From Candidatus Auribacterota bacterium (lineage in GTDB: Bacteria > Auribacterota > JAFGBW01), in contig JAFGBW010000088.1 in assembly GCA_016932965.1 (NCBI GenBank), forward strand, positions 1-10,753: DNA of 10,753 nt. Direction: 5' to 3'. A program made the position numbers and the translations under genes. The notes beneath the pieces are model-generated. The model was given only the letters and a program-made list of their open reading frames with translations. It made no database searches and was not told the DNA's origin. Numbering within the stretch: the first letter of the stretch is position 1; every line of letters starts with the position of its first letter. This document shows positions 1-5,639 of this stretch, in pieces.

Positions 1-71
1 CTGAAAAACTCATTGAGGATGCCAATACTCTGGCGGGATTTCTTCACGTCCCTGTCTGGAACGCGATTTAA
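1..71 (+). CDS. 3' end of an unidentified gene (partial)
   Basis: The frame starting at base 3 is open from the window edge to a TAA at 69-71. It encodes 22 residues ending in LAGFLHVPVWNAI. The codons resemble those of the other genes here, and the two other + frames look less protein-like. The fragment is too short to assign a family. It converges on yraN, which is read from the opposite strand. A chance open frame of this length cannot be excluded. Confidence 0.4.
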   Translation, partial: EKLIEDANTLAGFLHVPVWNAI

Positions 72-142
72 TTAAACCGGCAAACCACCGCCACAGAATT
101 TGGACTAGCAAAGTTTGGCAATTCCGGAAGTATCTTAAAAAT

Positions 143-281
143 AATCACCACCACGAAGGACACGAAGAGCACGAAGTTTGTCATCATGCCTTAAAGGCAT
201 GATGAATCTCAGATGACAAATTTGAGATCTCAAATTGCAGGCGTTTCGCCTGCTTCCCCCGTGTCCTTCGTGGTGGTGATT
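143..281. repeat. Nested inverted-repeat element, copy 1
   Basis: Bases 143-164 and 260-281 form a perfect 22-bp inverted repeat. The left arm runs on as units of about 9 bp, CCACGAAGGA, CACGAAGAG, CACGAAG. The inside holds a GTCAT-headed hairpin (180-210), an 18-bp palindrome AATTTGAGATCTCAAATT (219-236) and a hairpin GCAGGCG-TTT-CGCCTGC (237-253). No open frame lies inside. It sits just downstream of yraN and could act as a transcript end for that operon, but no T-run supports a classical terminator. It resembles a non-coding MITE or REP-type element. Confidence 0.75.
180..210 (+). repeat. GTCAT-headed REP-like hairpin, copy A
   Basis: GTCAT leads into a 10-bp stem TCATCATGCC (181-190) and GGCATGATGA (196-205) around the loop TTAAA, followed by ATCTC. 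The copy at 5423-5453 has the same stem and tail but the loop CATAA. Related GTCAT-headed hairpins with other stems lie on the - strand at 5331-5357 and 3285-3315. Confidence 0.7.
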
Positions 282-328
282 CATATGCCACTTTGATAAG
301 CCCGGTCTGTGGTCTTTAGAATTGGAAT

Positions 329-697
329 TTATTCTTCCGCGAGAAATGCGTTCCGGTAATGCTTGCAGATCCACTGTTCCTTTTCCATTTCAACGCCCAC
401 GACGTCAAAACGGATAAACAGGTCACGCAACTGTTTTTCCCGCAGATATACCTGGGCGGTTTTGATGATTTTTTTCTGTTTGGAAAGAGAAACCGCCAGC
501 GCCGCCGGACCAAAATAACGATTTTGTCTCAGTTTTACTTCCACAAAAACAAGAGCGTCTTTATCCCTAAAAATGAGATCGATTTCTCCCAGGGTGCACC
601 GGTAATTCTGCTCCAGGAATTTCATGCCGGATTTTTTGAGATAGTCTTTGGCGAACTGTTCCCCGAATGCGGCCAGTTCCTTGTTATCCCTGGTCAT
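329..697 (-). CDS. yraN: YraN/UPF0102 family nuclease-like protein
   Basis: A 122-residue protein, the usual length for UPF0102 (YraN). The family has a restriction-endonuclease-like PD-(D/E)XK fold and its role in the cell is not settled. It often sits next to rnhB, as here. Visible signatures are FGEQFAKDYL near residues 11-20 (Glu13), GEID at 37-40 and VFVEVK at 50-55. Asp40, Glu53 and Lys55 fill the places of the metal-binding and catalytic residues. The ATG overlaps the rnhB stop as ATGA, so the two are probably translationally coupled. It is the last gene of the rpsP operon in this window. The family call is firm; any enzymatic activity is inference. Confidence 0.9.
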   Translation of the reverse strand: MTRDNKELAAFGEQFAKDYLKKSGMKFLEQNYRCTLGEIDLIFRDKDALVFVEVKLRQNRYFGPAALAVSLSKQKKIIKTAQVYLREKQLRDLFIRFDVVGVEMEKEQWICKHYRNAFLAEE

Positions 698-1371
698 GAT
701 TTTCCGCAGAAAGAAAACAGGGTTTGCGTCAAACGTTCTTCGTCCCCGGATAAAAGCGATTTGATGGGCTCGAATGAGGTGCGGTGAAGTCTGCAGGGGC
801 CGAATTGACGGATCGCCTTCAAATGGAGCGCCGTTCCGTAGCCTTTATGCAGGGAAAAACCGTAAAGGGGCCATTTTTTATCCTGTTCTTCCATGATTCT
901 GTCCCTTGTTTCCTTGGCGATGATGGAAGCGGCCGCGATCAAAAAGCTACGCTGATCCCCTTTCACCAGGGCCCGCTGAGGAACCGGGATCATGGGACAA
1001 ATCTGATTGCCGTCCAGAAGACAAAAGTCGGGCTTGATTTTCAGATCTTCCACAGCGCGGGAAAACGCGAGCAAACTGGCATGAAGGATGTTGAGTTTTT
1101 CTATTTCTTCTACGGTTGCCTGGCCGATCCCGATAAGAAGACGGGGATGTTTGCGGATTTGCTGGTATAATTTTTTTCTCTGGAGGCGGTTGAGTTTTTT
1201 GGAGTCATATACACCGGGAATATCCACCCGGTTTTTGGCAGCGACTGCGCATGCAACGACTGGCCCTGCCAAAGGACCTCTTCCAGCCTCATCAATGCCG
1301 GCAATCCAGCTTTTCCCTTCCTCAAATATCCGTGTCTCTTCCACCCAAAGGTCTTTATCTGGATTCTTCAC
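694..1371 (-). CDS. rnhB: Ribonuclease HII
   Basis: RNase HII cuts the RNA strand of RNA-DNA hybrids and starts removal of single ribonucleotides misplaced in DNA. The protein has 225 residues. The signature GIDEAGRGPLAGPV at 25-38 supplies Asp27 and Glu28, LLDGN supplies Asp120 and TRDR supplies Asp157, so the DEDD metal site is complete. YGFSLHKGYGT (170-180) and HLKAIRQFGPCRLHRTSF (183-200) are the usual C-terminal motifs. The start is a GTG at 1371 with only a weak upstream purine stretch, so the exact start is uncertain. The gene ends in a 4-base overlap with yraN, and its 5' end overlaps a candidate small ORF upstream by 17 bases. It belongs to the operon driven from 3203-3180. Confidence 0.95.
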   Translation of the reverse strand: MKNPDKDLWVEETRIFEEGKSWIAGIDEAGRGPLAGPVVACAVAAKNRVDIPGVYDSKKLNRLQRKKLYQQIRKHPRLLIGIGQATVEEIEKLNILHASLLAFSRAVEDLKIKPDFCLLDGNQICPMIPVPQRALVKGDQRSFLIAAASIIAKETRDRIMEEQDKKWPLYGFSLHKGYGTALHLKAIRQFGPCRLHRTSFEPIKSLLSGDEERLTQTLFSFCGKS

Positions 1372-1732
1372 TGCTCTGTTTCAGACTGGATGATTTCCAG
1401 ACATGGGCGGAGGATTGGGGGAAAGACGACACTTTGCACGGGATCAAGAAAGGCTGGACTGAAATATTCAAATAACAGGGAAGAAAATGACTTTTTAATG
1501 CTTTTGTCTGTCTGGAAGAGGGATTGGAAAAAATATTTTTGGAAAAACGGGTGAAGCCTTTATATTCGGAGAAAATGAACAGTATTCCAAGCGTAAGGAG
1601 TAACGAAACAAGCCGGCTTTTTCTGAGAAAATCTTTCCTGCGTTCCTGCATTTCTGCCCTGAAACAGGAATCCACCTTGATCAGAAGCTTTTCATGGGGA
1701 TTTATGAAGATCCTGTCAGGGGATATCATCAT
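1355..1732 (-). CDS. Possible small membrane protein between rplS and rnhB
   Basis: No family is recognised. The frame from the paired ATG codons at 1732/1729 encodes 125 residues and stops at 1355, inside the rnhB start region. The first part is charged (HEKLLIKVDSCFRAEMQERRKDFLRKSR). It is followed by one likely membrane helix, LVSLLLTLGILFIF, then a Ser-rich basic tail. Codon choice resembles the neighbouring genes, and the frame fills an otherwise empty 407-base space inside a tight operon, with a 17-base overlap to rnhB. Against it, the 1732 start has no clear ribosome site. An internal ATG at 1651 follows AGGG at a good distance and would give a 98-residue protein that begins just before the helix. 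It could be a real small inner-membrane protein or a chance open frame. Confidence 0.4.
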   Translation of the reverse strand: MMISPDRIFINPHEKLLIKVDSCFRAEMQERRKDFLRKSRLVSLLLTLGILFIFSEYKGFTRFSKNIFSNPSSRQTKALKSHFLPCYLNISVQPFLIPCKVSSFPQSSAHVWKSSSLKQSSEESR

Positions 1733-1778
1733 GGTTAAAATATATACAGGATTCTTTTTATTATGGCAAGAAAAAGCT

Positions 1779-2126
1779 TCACTCGGTTTTTTCTTCAATA
1801 CGGGTCTCTTTTCCGATCTTGCCGCGCAGATAATAGAGTTTGGATTTCCGTACAATGCCTTTTCTGAGCATTTCGATTTTGATCACAGAGGGGGAATGAA
1901 TGAAAAAGACGCGTTCTAACGAAGTGTTGCCGCTCAGACGTCTGACTGTAATGGAAGAGCGGATGTTTCTTCCCTGCTTGGCTATCAAAATGCCGGTGAA
2001 GTGATGCTGGCGTTCCTTCCCTTCTTCAATGATTCTTGTGGTGACCTTGACCTGGCTGCCGATGGGCAGGGGAGGCATGGATTTTTTCAGGTTTTCCTTT
2101 TCGATTTTTTCAATGATCGGATTCAT
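1779..2126 (-). CDS. rplS: 50S ribosomal protein L19
   Basis: L19 sits at the 30S-50S interface of the ribosome. With the ATG at 2126 the protein has 115 residues, the standard family length. AGGAG lies 8 bases upstream of this ATG. A GTG at 2132 would overlap the trmD stop but leaves only 2 bases to the same site. Family features are the KVTTRIIEEGKERQHHFTG core, an IAKQGRNIRSSITVRRL segment, the ERVFFIHSP motif and the basic KSKLYYLRGKIGKETRIEE end. It directly follows trmD, the normal arrangement. No regulatory structure of its own is visible. Confidence 0.96.
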   Translation of the reverse strand: MNPIIEKIEKENLKKSMPPLPIGSQVKVTTRIIEEGKERQHHFTGILIAKQGRNIRSSITVRRLSGNTSLERVFFIHSPSVIKIEMLRKGIVRKSKLYYLRGKIGKETRIEEKTE

Positions 2127-2128
2127 GT

Positions 2129-2827
2129 TCACTGCTCCTGTTGAATTGCCATTTTTTTTACCGTTTCCTCATACTCCCGCGTTCTTTTTAACGCCTCTTC
2201 CTGACGCCATTTTTTAATTTTCAGATGATCGCCGGAAAGCAGAACATCCGGCACGTTGAGTCCCATGAATTCCCTGGGTCTGGTGTATTGAGGATATTCT
2301 ATTGTTTCTTCGTCTGTTGTTGAAAAACTTTCTTCTTCAAGAGATTGGGCATTGCCCAAGACTCCCGGTATCAGCCTCACCACCGCATCGATCACGACCG
2401 CGGCAGCCAGGGCACCGTTGGTTAAAACGTAATGTCCAATTGAGAGGCATAACGGGTTGCAAAGAAGCCGTATTCTCTCATCTACTCCCTCATAATGCCC
2501 GCAAAGGATCACCAGTTTGTCCTTTTCAGCTAAGGATGCGGCCATACGCTGGTCAAACATCCCACCGGACGGCGTCATCATGATCAGCATGGAATCCTTT
2601 TCTAAAACCGATTGGACGGCCCGGTACGCCACATCAGGCCGCATGACCATGCCAGGGCCCCCTCCGTAGGGAAGTTCATCCACTTTTTTATGTTTATCAA
2701 AAGCGAAATCGCGGATATTCACCACGTTTAAATTCAATAAACCCGATTCCTGCGAACGTTTTAAAATGGACTGGCTGGCAGGCCCAAGAATGATCTCCGG
2801 AAATAAAGTGAGAACGTCAATTTTCAT
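2129..2827 (-). CDS. trmD: tRNA (guanine37-N1)-methyltransferase
   Basis: TrmD methylates N1 of G37 in tRNAs read with CNN codons, using S-adenosylmethionine, and prevents +1 frameshifts. The protein has 232 residues from the ATG at 2827, preceded by GAGG at 5 bases. Knotted SPOUT-fold motifs are clear: PYGGGPGMVM (53-62), GHYEGVDERI (110-119), DAVVRLIPGVLGN (147-159) and PQYTRP (179-184). Glu113 and Arg151 match Glu116 and Arg154 of the E. coli enzyme. Two places differ from the textbook sequence. GDYVLxGGE reads GHYVLTNGA (131-139), and the residue matching catalytic Asp169 reads Glu166 (EEESF). The first looks like a lineage variant; the second deserves a check. The gene lies 24 bases downstream of the rpsP coding region, with no rimM between. 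Confidence 0.96.
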   Translation of the reverse strand: MKIDVLTLFPEIILGPASQSILKRSQESGLLNLNVVNIRDFAFDKHKKVDELPYGGGPGMVMRPDVAYRAVQSVLEKDSMLIMMTPSGGMFDQRMAASLAEKDKLVILCGHYEGVDERIRLLCNPLCLSIGHYVLTNGALAAAVVIDAVVRLIPGVLGNAQSLEEESFSTTDEETIEYPQYTRPREFMGLNVPDVLLSGDHLKIKKWRQEEALKRTREYEETVKKMAIQQEQ

Positions 2828-2851
2828 CAACGCCTCTTTTCAGGGTGCAAA

Positions 2852-3136
2852 TCAGGCAGCCTTTTTTTTTCTTTTTGCAGAAGCCACCGGCTTTTTGAAT
2901 CCATATTTTTTGATGATGGACCACACTGTATCACTGGGATTGGCTCCCACGGAAATCCAGTATTTGATTCTTTCCTCTTTGATGGTGGTTTGGGTATCTC
3001 CGGGAGCGCAGGGCTGGTATGTTCCCAGCAGCTCTAAAAACCGGCCGTCCCTTTTAAACCGGCTGTCCGTAGCCACAATCCTGTAGTAAGGAAATTTTTT
3101 TTTGCCTTCTCTTCTTAGTCGAATAGCAACAGCCAC
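2852..3136 (-). CDS. rpsP: 30S ribosomal protein S16
   Basis: S16 is a small-subunit assembly protein. Starting from the GTG at 3136 the product has 94 residues and begins MAVAIRLRREGKKKFPYYRI, as in the family. GRFLELLGTY (31-40) and the ERIKYWISVGANPSDTV segment are further hallmarks, and the C-terminus is a Lys-rich tail. AAGGAG lies 8 bases before the GTG. The open frame extends upstream to 3280, but that part covers the promoter and an AT-rich repeat and has no homology look, so it is not coding. It is the first gene of the operon rpsP-trmD-rplS-(small ORF)-rnhB-yraN. Confidence 0.97.
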   Translation of the reverse strand: MAVAIRLRREGKKKFPYYRIVATDSRFKRDGRFLELLGTYQPCAPGDTQTTIKEERIKYWISVGANPSDTVWSIIKKYGFKKPVASAKRKKKAA

Positions 3137-3179
3137 TCTTTCTTCTCCTTTACGTTGACTTTTTGATAAAAAGTGAAGC

Positions 3180-3208
3180 TTTATAATAAGTTTTCCATTC
3201 CTTGGCAA
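3180..3208 (-). promoter_or_regulatory. Sigma70-type promoter of the rpsP operon
   Basis: On the - strand TTGCCA (3203-3208) and TATAAA (3180-3185) are separated by 17 bases, five of six matches to each consensus box. Transcription would begin near 3173 and give a leader of about 37 bases. The leader holds a small stem ACTTTTT-ATC-AAAAAGT (3158-3174) before the rpsP ribosome site. The assignment comes from pattern and position only. Confidence 0.75.
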
Positions 3209-3284
3209 GGGAATATTTATATTAAAGTTAGAATTGAGAATTGAGAATGAAGAATTGAGACACGGATTTATATGAATCATTAAA

Positions 3285-3315
3285 CCTGGATACCGCGGTC
3301 AAGCCGCGGTATGAC
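3285..3315 (-). repeat. GTCAT-headed REP-like hairpin, copy B
   Basis: Read on the - strand it begins GTCAT and forms a 9-bp stem over 3290-3298 and 3304-3312 (core CCGCGG on both sides) with a 5-base loop. This is the same layout as copies at 180-210, 5331-5357 and 5423-5453, but with a different stem sequence. It lies between the divergent rpsP and trpS genes, upstream of the rpsP promoter. Confidence 0.6.
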
Positions 3316-3595
3316 TGCCCTTTTTCCGTGACCTCTGTGATCTCTGTGGTGAAAAATAAAAAATGTAAATATTTCACAGTTTAATTATTAAAATAAACCG
3401 CGATGAAGCGGTTCACATTCAAGCCACCGGCACAGCCTTTGGTATTTGACTATTTTTATCCCTGTAATAAGCAAGGAACAGAATGTTAAATGAAACCAAT
3501 CCAAGATGCCGGTTCCGGCTCAAGGGGAATAATAATTGATGAAATCCGGAAGTTCTTGTAAAAAAGAGGAATGATCTTGAGATAACAGGACTCCA
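3316..3595. other. Intergenic region upstream of trpS
   Basis: No gene is seen. Bases 3324-3358 hold one arm of the ACCAC-type repeat: on the - strand TTCACCACAGAGATCACAGA and onward, with units of about 9 bases. No partner arm lies nearby, so it is a fragment or a half element. A small hairpin AACCGC-GATGAA-GCGGTT lies at 3396-3413. Two weak + strand promoter candidates exist for trpS. One is TTGACT at 3446-3451, without a good -10. The other is TTGATG (3536-3541), 17 bases, TAAAAA (3559-3564), four of six matches in each box. No T-box or trp-leader peptide was recognised. Confidence 0.4.
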
Positions 3596-3610
3596 GTGAA
3601 GGGAAATAGC

Positions 3611-4576
3611 ATGCGAATTTTATCAGGCATACAGCCGTCCGGCAAACTGCACCTCGGGAATTATTTCGGCATGATGAGCCGGATGATCGAGTATCAAAAG
3701 AATCACGAACTCTTCTGCTTCATCGTGAACCTTCATGCCCTGACTTCTGTTTTTGATCCTGAAACCCTCAAACAAAACACTCTCGCTGCAACGGCGGATT
3801 TTCTGAGCCTGGGCCTGGACCCGGAAAAATCCTATTTCTGGGTCCAGTCCGATGTTACGGAAGTCACGGAATTGACCTGGTACCTCTCCAATATCACGCC
3901 GTTCGGGCTTCTTGAACGGTGCACTTCTTATAAAGACAAGGTGGATAAAGGCATCCCTGCCTCGCACGGGCTTTTTTCCTATCCTGTTTTAATGGCGGCA
4001 GACATCCTCCTTTTTCAGGCTGACAAGGTGCCTGTGGGAAAAGACCAGAAACAGCACCTGGAAATGGCGCGCGACATCGCGGAAAAATTCAACCGTGTAT
4101 ACGGTGAAACCTTCAAAATCCCGGAACCGGACATCACCAGGGATTCTGCGGTTGTTCCAGGGCTCGACGGCCAGAAAATGTCGAAATCCTATGACAATAC
4201 CATTGAAATATTCCTGCCGGAAAAAGAATTGAAAAAAAAGATCATGTCCATCAAAACCGATTCCAAAACCGTGGAAGAGCCCAAAAATCCCGATGAGAAC
4301 GTGATCCATCAGATTTATAAGCTTTTTGTGGATCCGGACCAGGCCGGAATCATGGCCGAACAATTTAGAAAAGGGAATTACGGATACGGCCAGGCCAAGC
4401 AGGAACTTTATAAAGTGGTTTCCGAACGTTTTGCCCCTTTACGGGAAAAACGGGAGAAACTTTTCTCCAATCCTTCTTATCTCAAAGACATCCTGCAAAT
4501 GGGCGCAAAAAAGGCCAGAGCCATCGCCGCAGATACCCTGGAAAAAGTCCGCGAAAAAGTCGGCGTGGTTTATTGA
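3611..4576 (+). CDS. trpS: Tryptophanyl-tRNA synthetase
   Basis: TrpS is a class I aminoacyl-tRNA synthetase that charges tRNA-Trp in the cytoplasm. From the ATG at 3611 the protein has 321 residues. The HIGH motif reads HLGN (14-17) inside GIQPSGKLHLGNYFG, and the KMSKS loop is exact at 189-193 within LDGQKMSKSYDN. LMAADILLF is the usual tryptophan-pocket segment. An in-frame GTG at 3596 would add MKGNS, but family members begin MRILSGIQPSG, and GAAGGGA sits 6 bases before the ATG, so the ATG is preferred. Length is normal and no key residue is missing. It appears to be transcribed alone and is followed by strong hairpins. Confidence 0.97.
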   Translation: MRILSGIQPSGKLHLGNYFGMMSRMIEYQKNHELFCFIVNLHALTSVFDPETLKQNTLAATADFLSLGLDPEKSYFWVQSDVTEVTELTWYLSNITPFGLLERCTSYKDKVDKGIPASHGLFSYPVLMAADILLFQADKVPVGKDQKQHLEMARDIAEKFNRVYGETFKIPEPDITRDSAVVPGLDGQKMSKSYDNTIEIFLPEKELKKKIMSIKTDSKTVEEPKNPDENVIHQIYKLFVDPDQAGIMAEQFRKGNYGYGQAKQELYKVVSERFAPLREKREKLFSNPSYLKDILQMGAKKARAIAADTLEKVREKVGVVY

Positions 4577-4600
4577 TTGTTTTTGATCAAAGGGAAAATT

Positions 4601-4638
4601 TACGGGAAAAACTTTTGTGGACAAAAGTTTTTCCCGTA
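4601..4638. repeat. Perfect long hairpin H1 downstream of trpS
   Basis: The 18-base arm TACGGGAAAAACTTTTGT (4601-4618) is followed by a GG loop and its exact reverse complement (4621-4638). AAAGGG before it and CCCTTT after it can extend the stem across a bulge. It lies 25 bases after the trpS stop and may stop transcription or protect the 3' end of the trpS message, although no T-run follows directly. Confidence 0.8.
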
Positions 4639-4661
4639 CCCTTTTCAAAAAACTTTGTTGG

Positions 4662-4706
4662 CGCTTTCATGGGAACAAAGTGTTCCCATGAAAGCGAAAT
4701 TTTTTT
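4662..4706 (+). terminator. Likely intrinsic terminator of trpS (hairpin H2)
   Basis: The 16-bp perfect stem CGCTTTCATGGGAACA (4662-4677) and TGTTCCCATGAAAGCG (4681-4696) with loop AAG is followed by AAA and a run of seven T (4700-4706). An alternative 8-bp stem ACTTTGTT (4652-4659) with AACAAAGT (4674-4681) overlaps it. Position after trpS and the T-run make termination the simplest reading. Confidence 0.6.
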
Positions 4707-4787
4707 AATTAAAACGTCTTGTTAGGACTATTCAAAAAATCAGTATTCAGTGCAGCATCTGCTGCTTTTGTATAACAAATTTTTTTC

Positions 4788-4826
4788 GCGGTTTGATTTT
4801 TCTTGTTTCAAGAAAAATCAAACCGC
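4788..4826. repeat. Perfect long hairpin H3 in the yjbQ leader
   Basis: The 18-bp stem GCGGTTTGATTTTTCTTG (4788-4805) pairs exactly with 4809-4826 around a TTT loop. Its sequence is unrelated to H1 and H2. A T-rich stretch lies just before it (4779-4786), so on the - strand it would also look like a terminator. Confidence 0.8.
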
Positions 4827-4849
4827 CCGACAAAAGTGTTTGGAAAAAG

Positions 4850-4885
4850 CGCGAAAAAACCTTTATTTATAAAGGTTTTTTCGCG
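4850..4885. repeat. Perfect long hairpin H4 next to the yjbQ ribosome site
   Basis: The 17-base arm CGCGAAAAAACCTTTAT (4850-4866) pairs exactly with 4869-4885. The nominal loop is 2 bases, so the top pair is probably open. The stem ends 4 bases before AAGGAGG (4889-4895) of the following gene, so a stable fold would sit directly beside the landing site of the ribosome. Confidence 0.8.
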
Positions 4886-4903
4886 ATTAAGGAGGAATCT
4901 TCC

Positions 4904-5323
4904 ATGCCGGTTTATCGTGAAATCATCAAACTGCAGACCCGGGGCAAAGAGGACATGACGGATCTGAGTGCTCAGGTGGAAAAGATCGTATCGCGTTCCG
5001 GGATAAAGGAGGGGCTTGTTCATATTTTTAACGTGGGTTCCACGGCGTCCATAGGCACGATTGAATTCGAACCCGGCCTGGTTGAAGATTTTCCGGCCAT
5101 GATGAATAAAATCGCGCCTCCGGGAAGAAATTACGGCCATGAGCAGGCCTGGCACGATGGGAACGGGCATTCGCATCTGCAGGCTTCCCTCATGGGGCCG
5201 GGGATCACGCTGCCGGTTGAAAAGGGGGCGCTTGTTTGCGGAACCTGGCAGCAGGTTTTTCATTATGAAGCGGATAATAAACCGCGCCACCGGGAAATCA
5301 TTGTCACCGTGATGGGAGATTAA
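4904..5323 (+). CDS. yjbQ: YjbQ/UPF0047 family protein
   Basis: A 139-residue protein of the YjbQ (UPF0047) family. E. coli YjbQ shows weak thiamine-phosphate synthase activity, but the physiological role of the family is open. Visible motifs are GSTASIGTIEFEPG (45-58), YGHEQAWHDGNGHSHLQAS (77-95), GPG near 98-100, GTWQQV (113-118) and the closing RHREIIV (128-134). The His-rich stretch matches the metal site of the fold. The GST form replaces the HTT of other members and is, from memory, typical of one subfamily. The start is the ATG at 4904, after AAGGAGG at 8 bases. The frame is open back to 4793, but that part only covers hairpins H3 and H4. No clear promoter was found. Confidence 0.9.
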   Translation: MPVYREIIKLQTRGKEDMTDLSAQVEKIVSRSGIKEGLVHIFNVGSTASIGTIEFEPGLVEDFPAMMNKIAPPGRNYGHEQAWHDGNGHSHLQASLMGPGITLPVEKGALVCGTWQQVFHYEADNKPRHREIIVTVMGD

Positions 5324-5330
5324 TTAAACA

Positions 5331-5357
5331 GGTGAATCTCCGGCTCAGCCGGATGAC
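5331..5357 (-). repeat. GTCAT-headed REP-like hairpin, copy C
   Basis: On the - strand it begins GTCAT, forms a stem TCCGGC-TGA-GCCGGA (5339-5353) and ends GATTCACC. It starts just after the yjbQ stop and may help end that transcript. Confidence 0.6.
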
Positions 5358-5396
5358 TCATAAGAGTTTGACAGATATGGAATTGAATAAAAGAAA

Positions 5397-5527
5397 ATTT
5401 CACCACGGCGGACATGGAGGAAGTCATCATGCCCATAAGGCATGATGAATCTCAAATTCCAGACATCCGCCTGTTCCCCTTCCCATTCTCAATTCCTTCC
5501 CCCCTCTGTATCCTGCGTGGTGAAAAA
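5397..5527. repeat. Nested inverted-repeat element, copy 2
   Basis: The left arm TTTCACCACGGCGGACATGG starting at 5398 and a right arm ending GCGTGGTGAAA at 5526 form an imperfect inverted repeat. The outer 10 bases TTTCACCACG are identical and about 8 of the next 13 also match. Inside lies GTCAT hairpin copy D. It has the same architecture as copy 1 (143-281) but clearly diverged arms. Confidence 0.6.
5423..5453 (+). repeat. GTCAT-headed REP-like hairpin, copy D
   Basis: The stem (5424-5433 with 5439-5448) and tail are the same as copy A at 180-210. Only the loop differs, CATAA in place of TTAAA. This is the closest repeat pair in the window. Confidence 0.7.
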
Positions 5528-5639
5528 TTATTCTAAATCAATAAAATATTATAAATGATCATGCCACTTTGAGTGGTTGATATATGAGGCTTTGAGCCGG
5601 GAATATTTTCAAGTCTCCACCTCTGGTGGGGGTAACGGA

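Larger units (their letters stand above)
5324..5639. other. Repeat-filled region after yjbQ
   Basis: No gene is seen. The region holds REP-like copy C (5331-5357), nested repeat copy 2 (about 5397-5527), a small hairpin CCACT-TTG-AGTGG near 5563-5575 and a hairpin CTCCACC-TCT-GGTGGGG (5615-5631) just past the stop of the secreted-protein gene. This last hairpin could be the 3' end of that - strand transcript, but lacks a T-run. The 12-mer ATGCCACTTTGA follows both nested repeat copy 1 and copy 2. Confidence 0.5.

Noticed and set aside
1524-1919. + strand open frame of 131 codons
   Set aside because: It lies opposite rplS and the small - strand ORF, has no family look, and crosses a known gene in the wrong direction.
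3137-3280. 48-residue extension of rpsP
   Set aside because: It covers the promoter and an AT-rich repeat; S16 starts at the GTG at 3136 with a good ribosome site.
3420-3610. T-box or trp attenuator ahead of trpS
   Set aside because: No T-box AGGGUGGNACCGCG-like sequence, no Trp-rich leader peptide and no terminator were found.
4793-4903. Longer N-terminus for the yjbQ gene (37 extra residues)
   Set aside because: The extension only translates hairpins H3 and H4, has no family similarity, and a strong AAGGAGG precedes the ATG at 4904.
4577-4903. Hairpin cluster as a CRISPR array
   Set aside because: The hairpins differ from one another in sequence, so there is no direct repeat with spacers.
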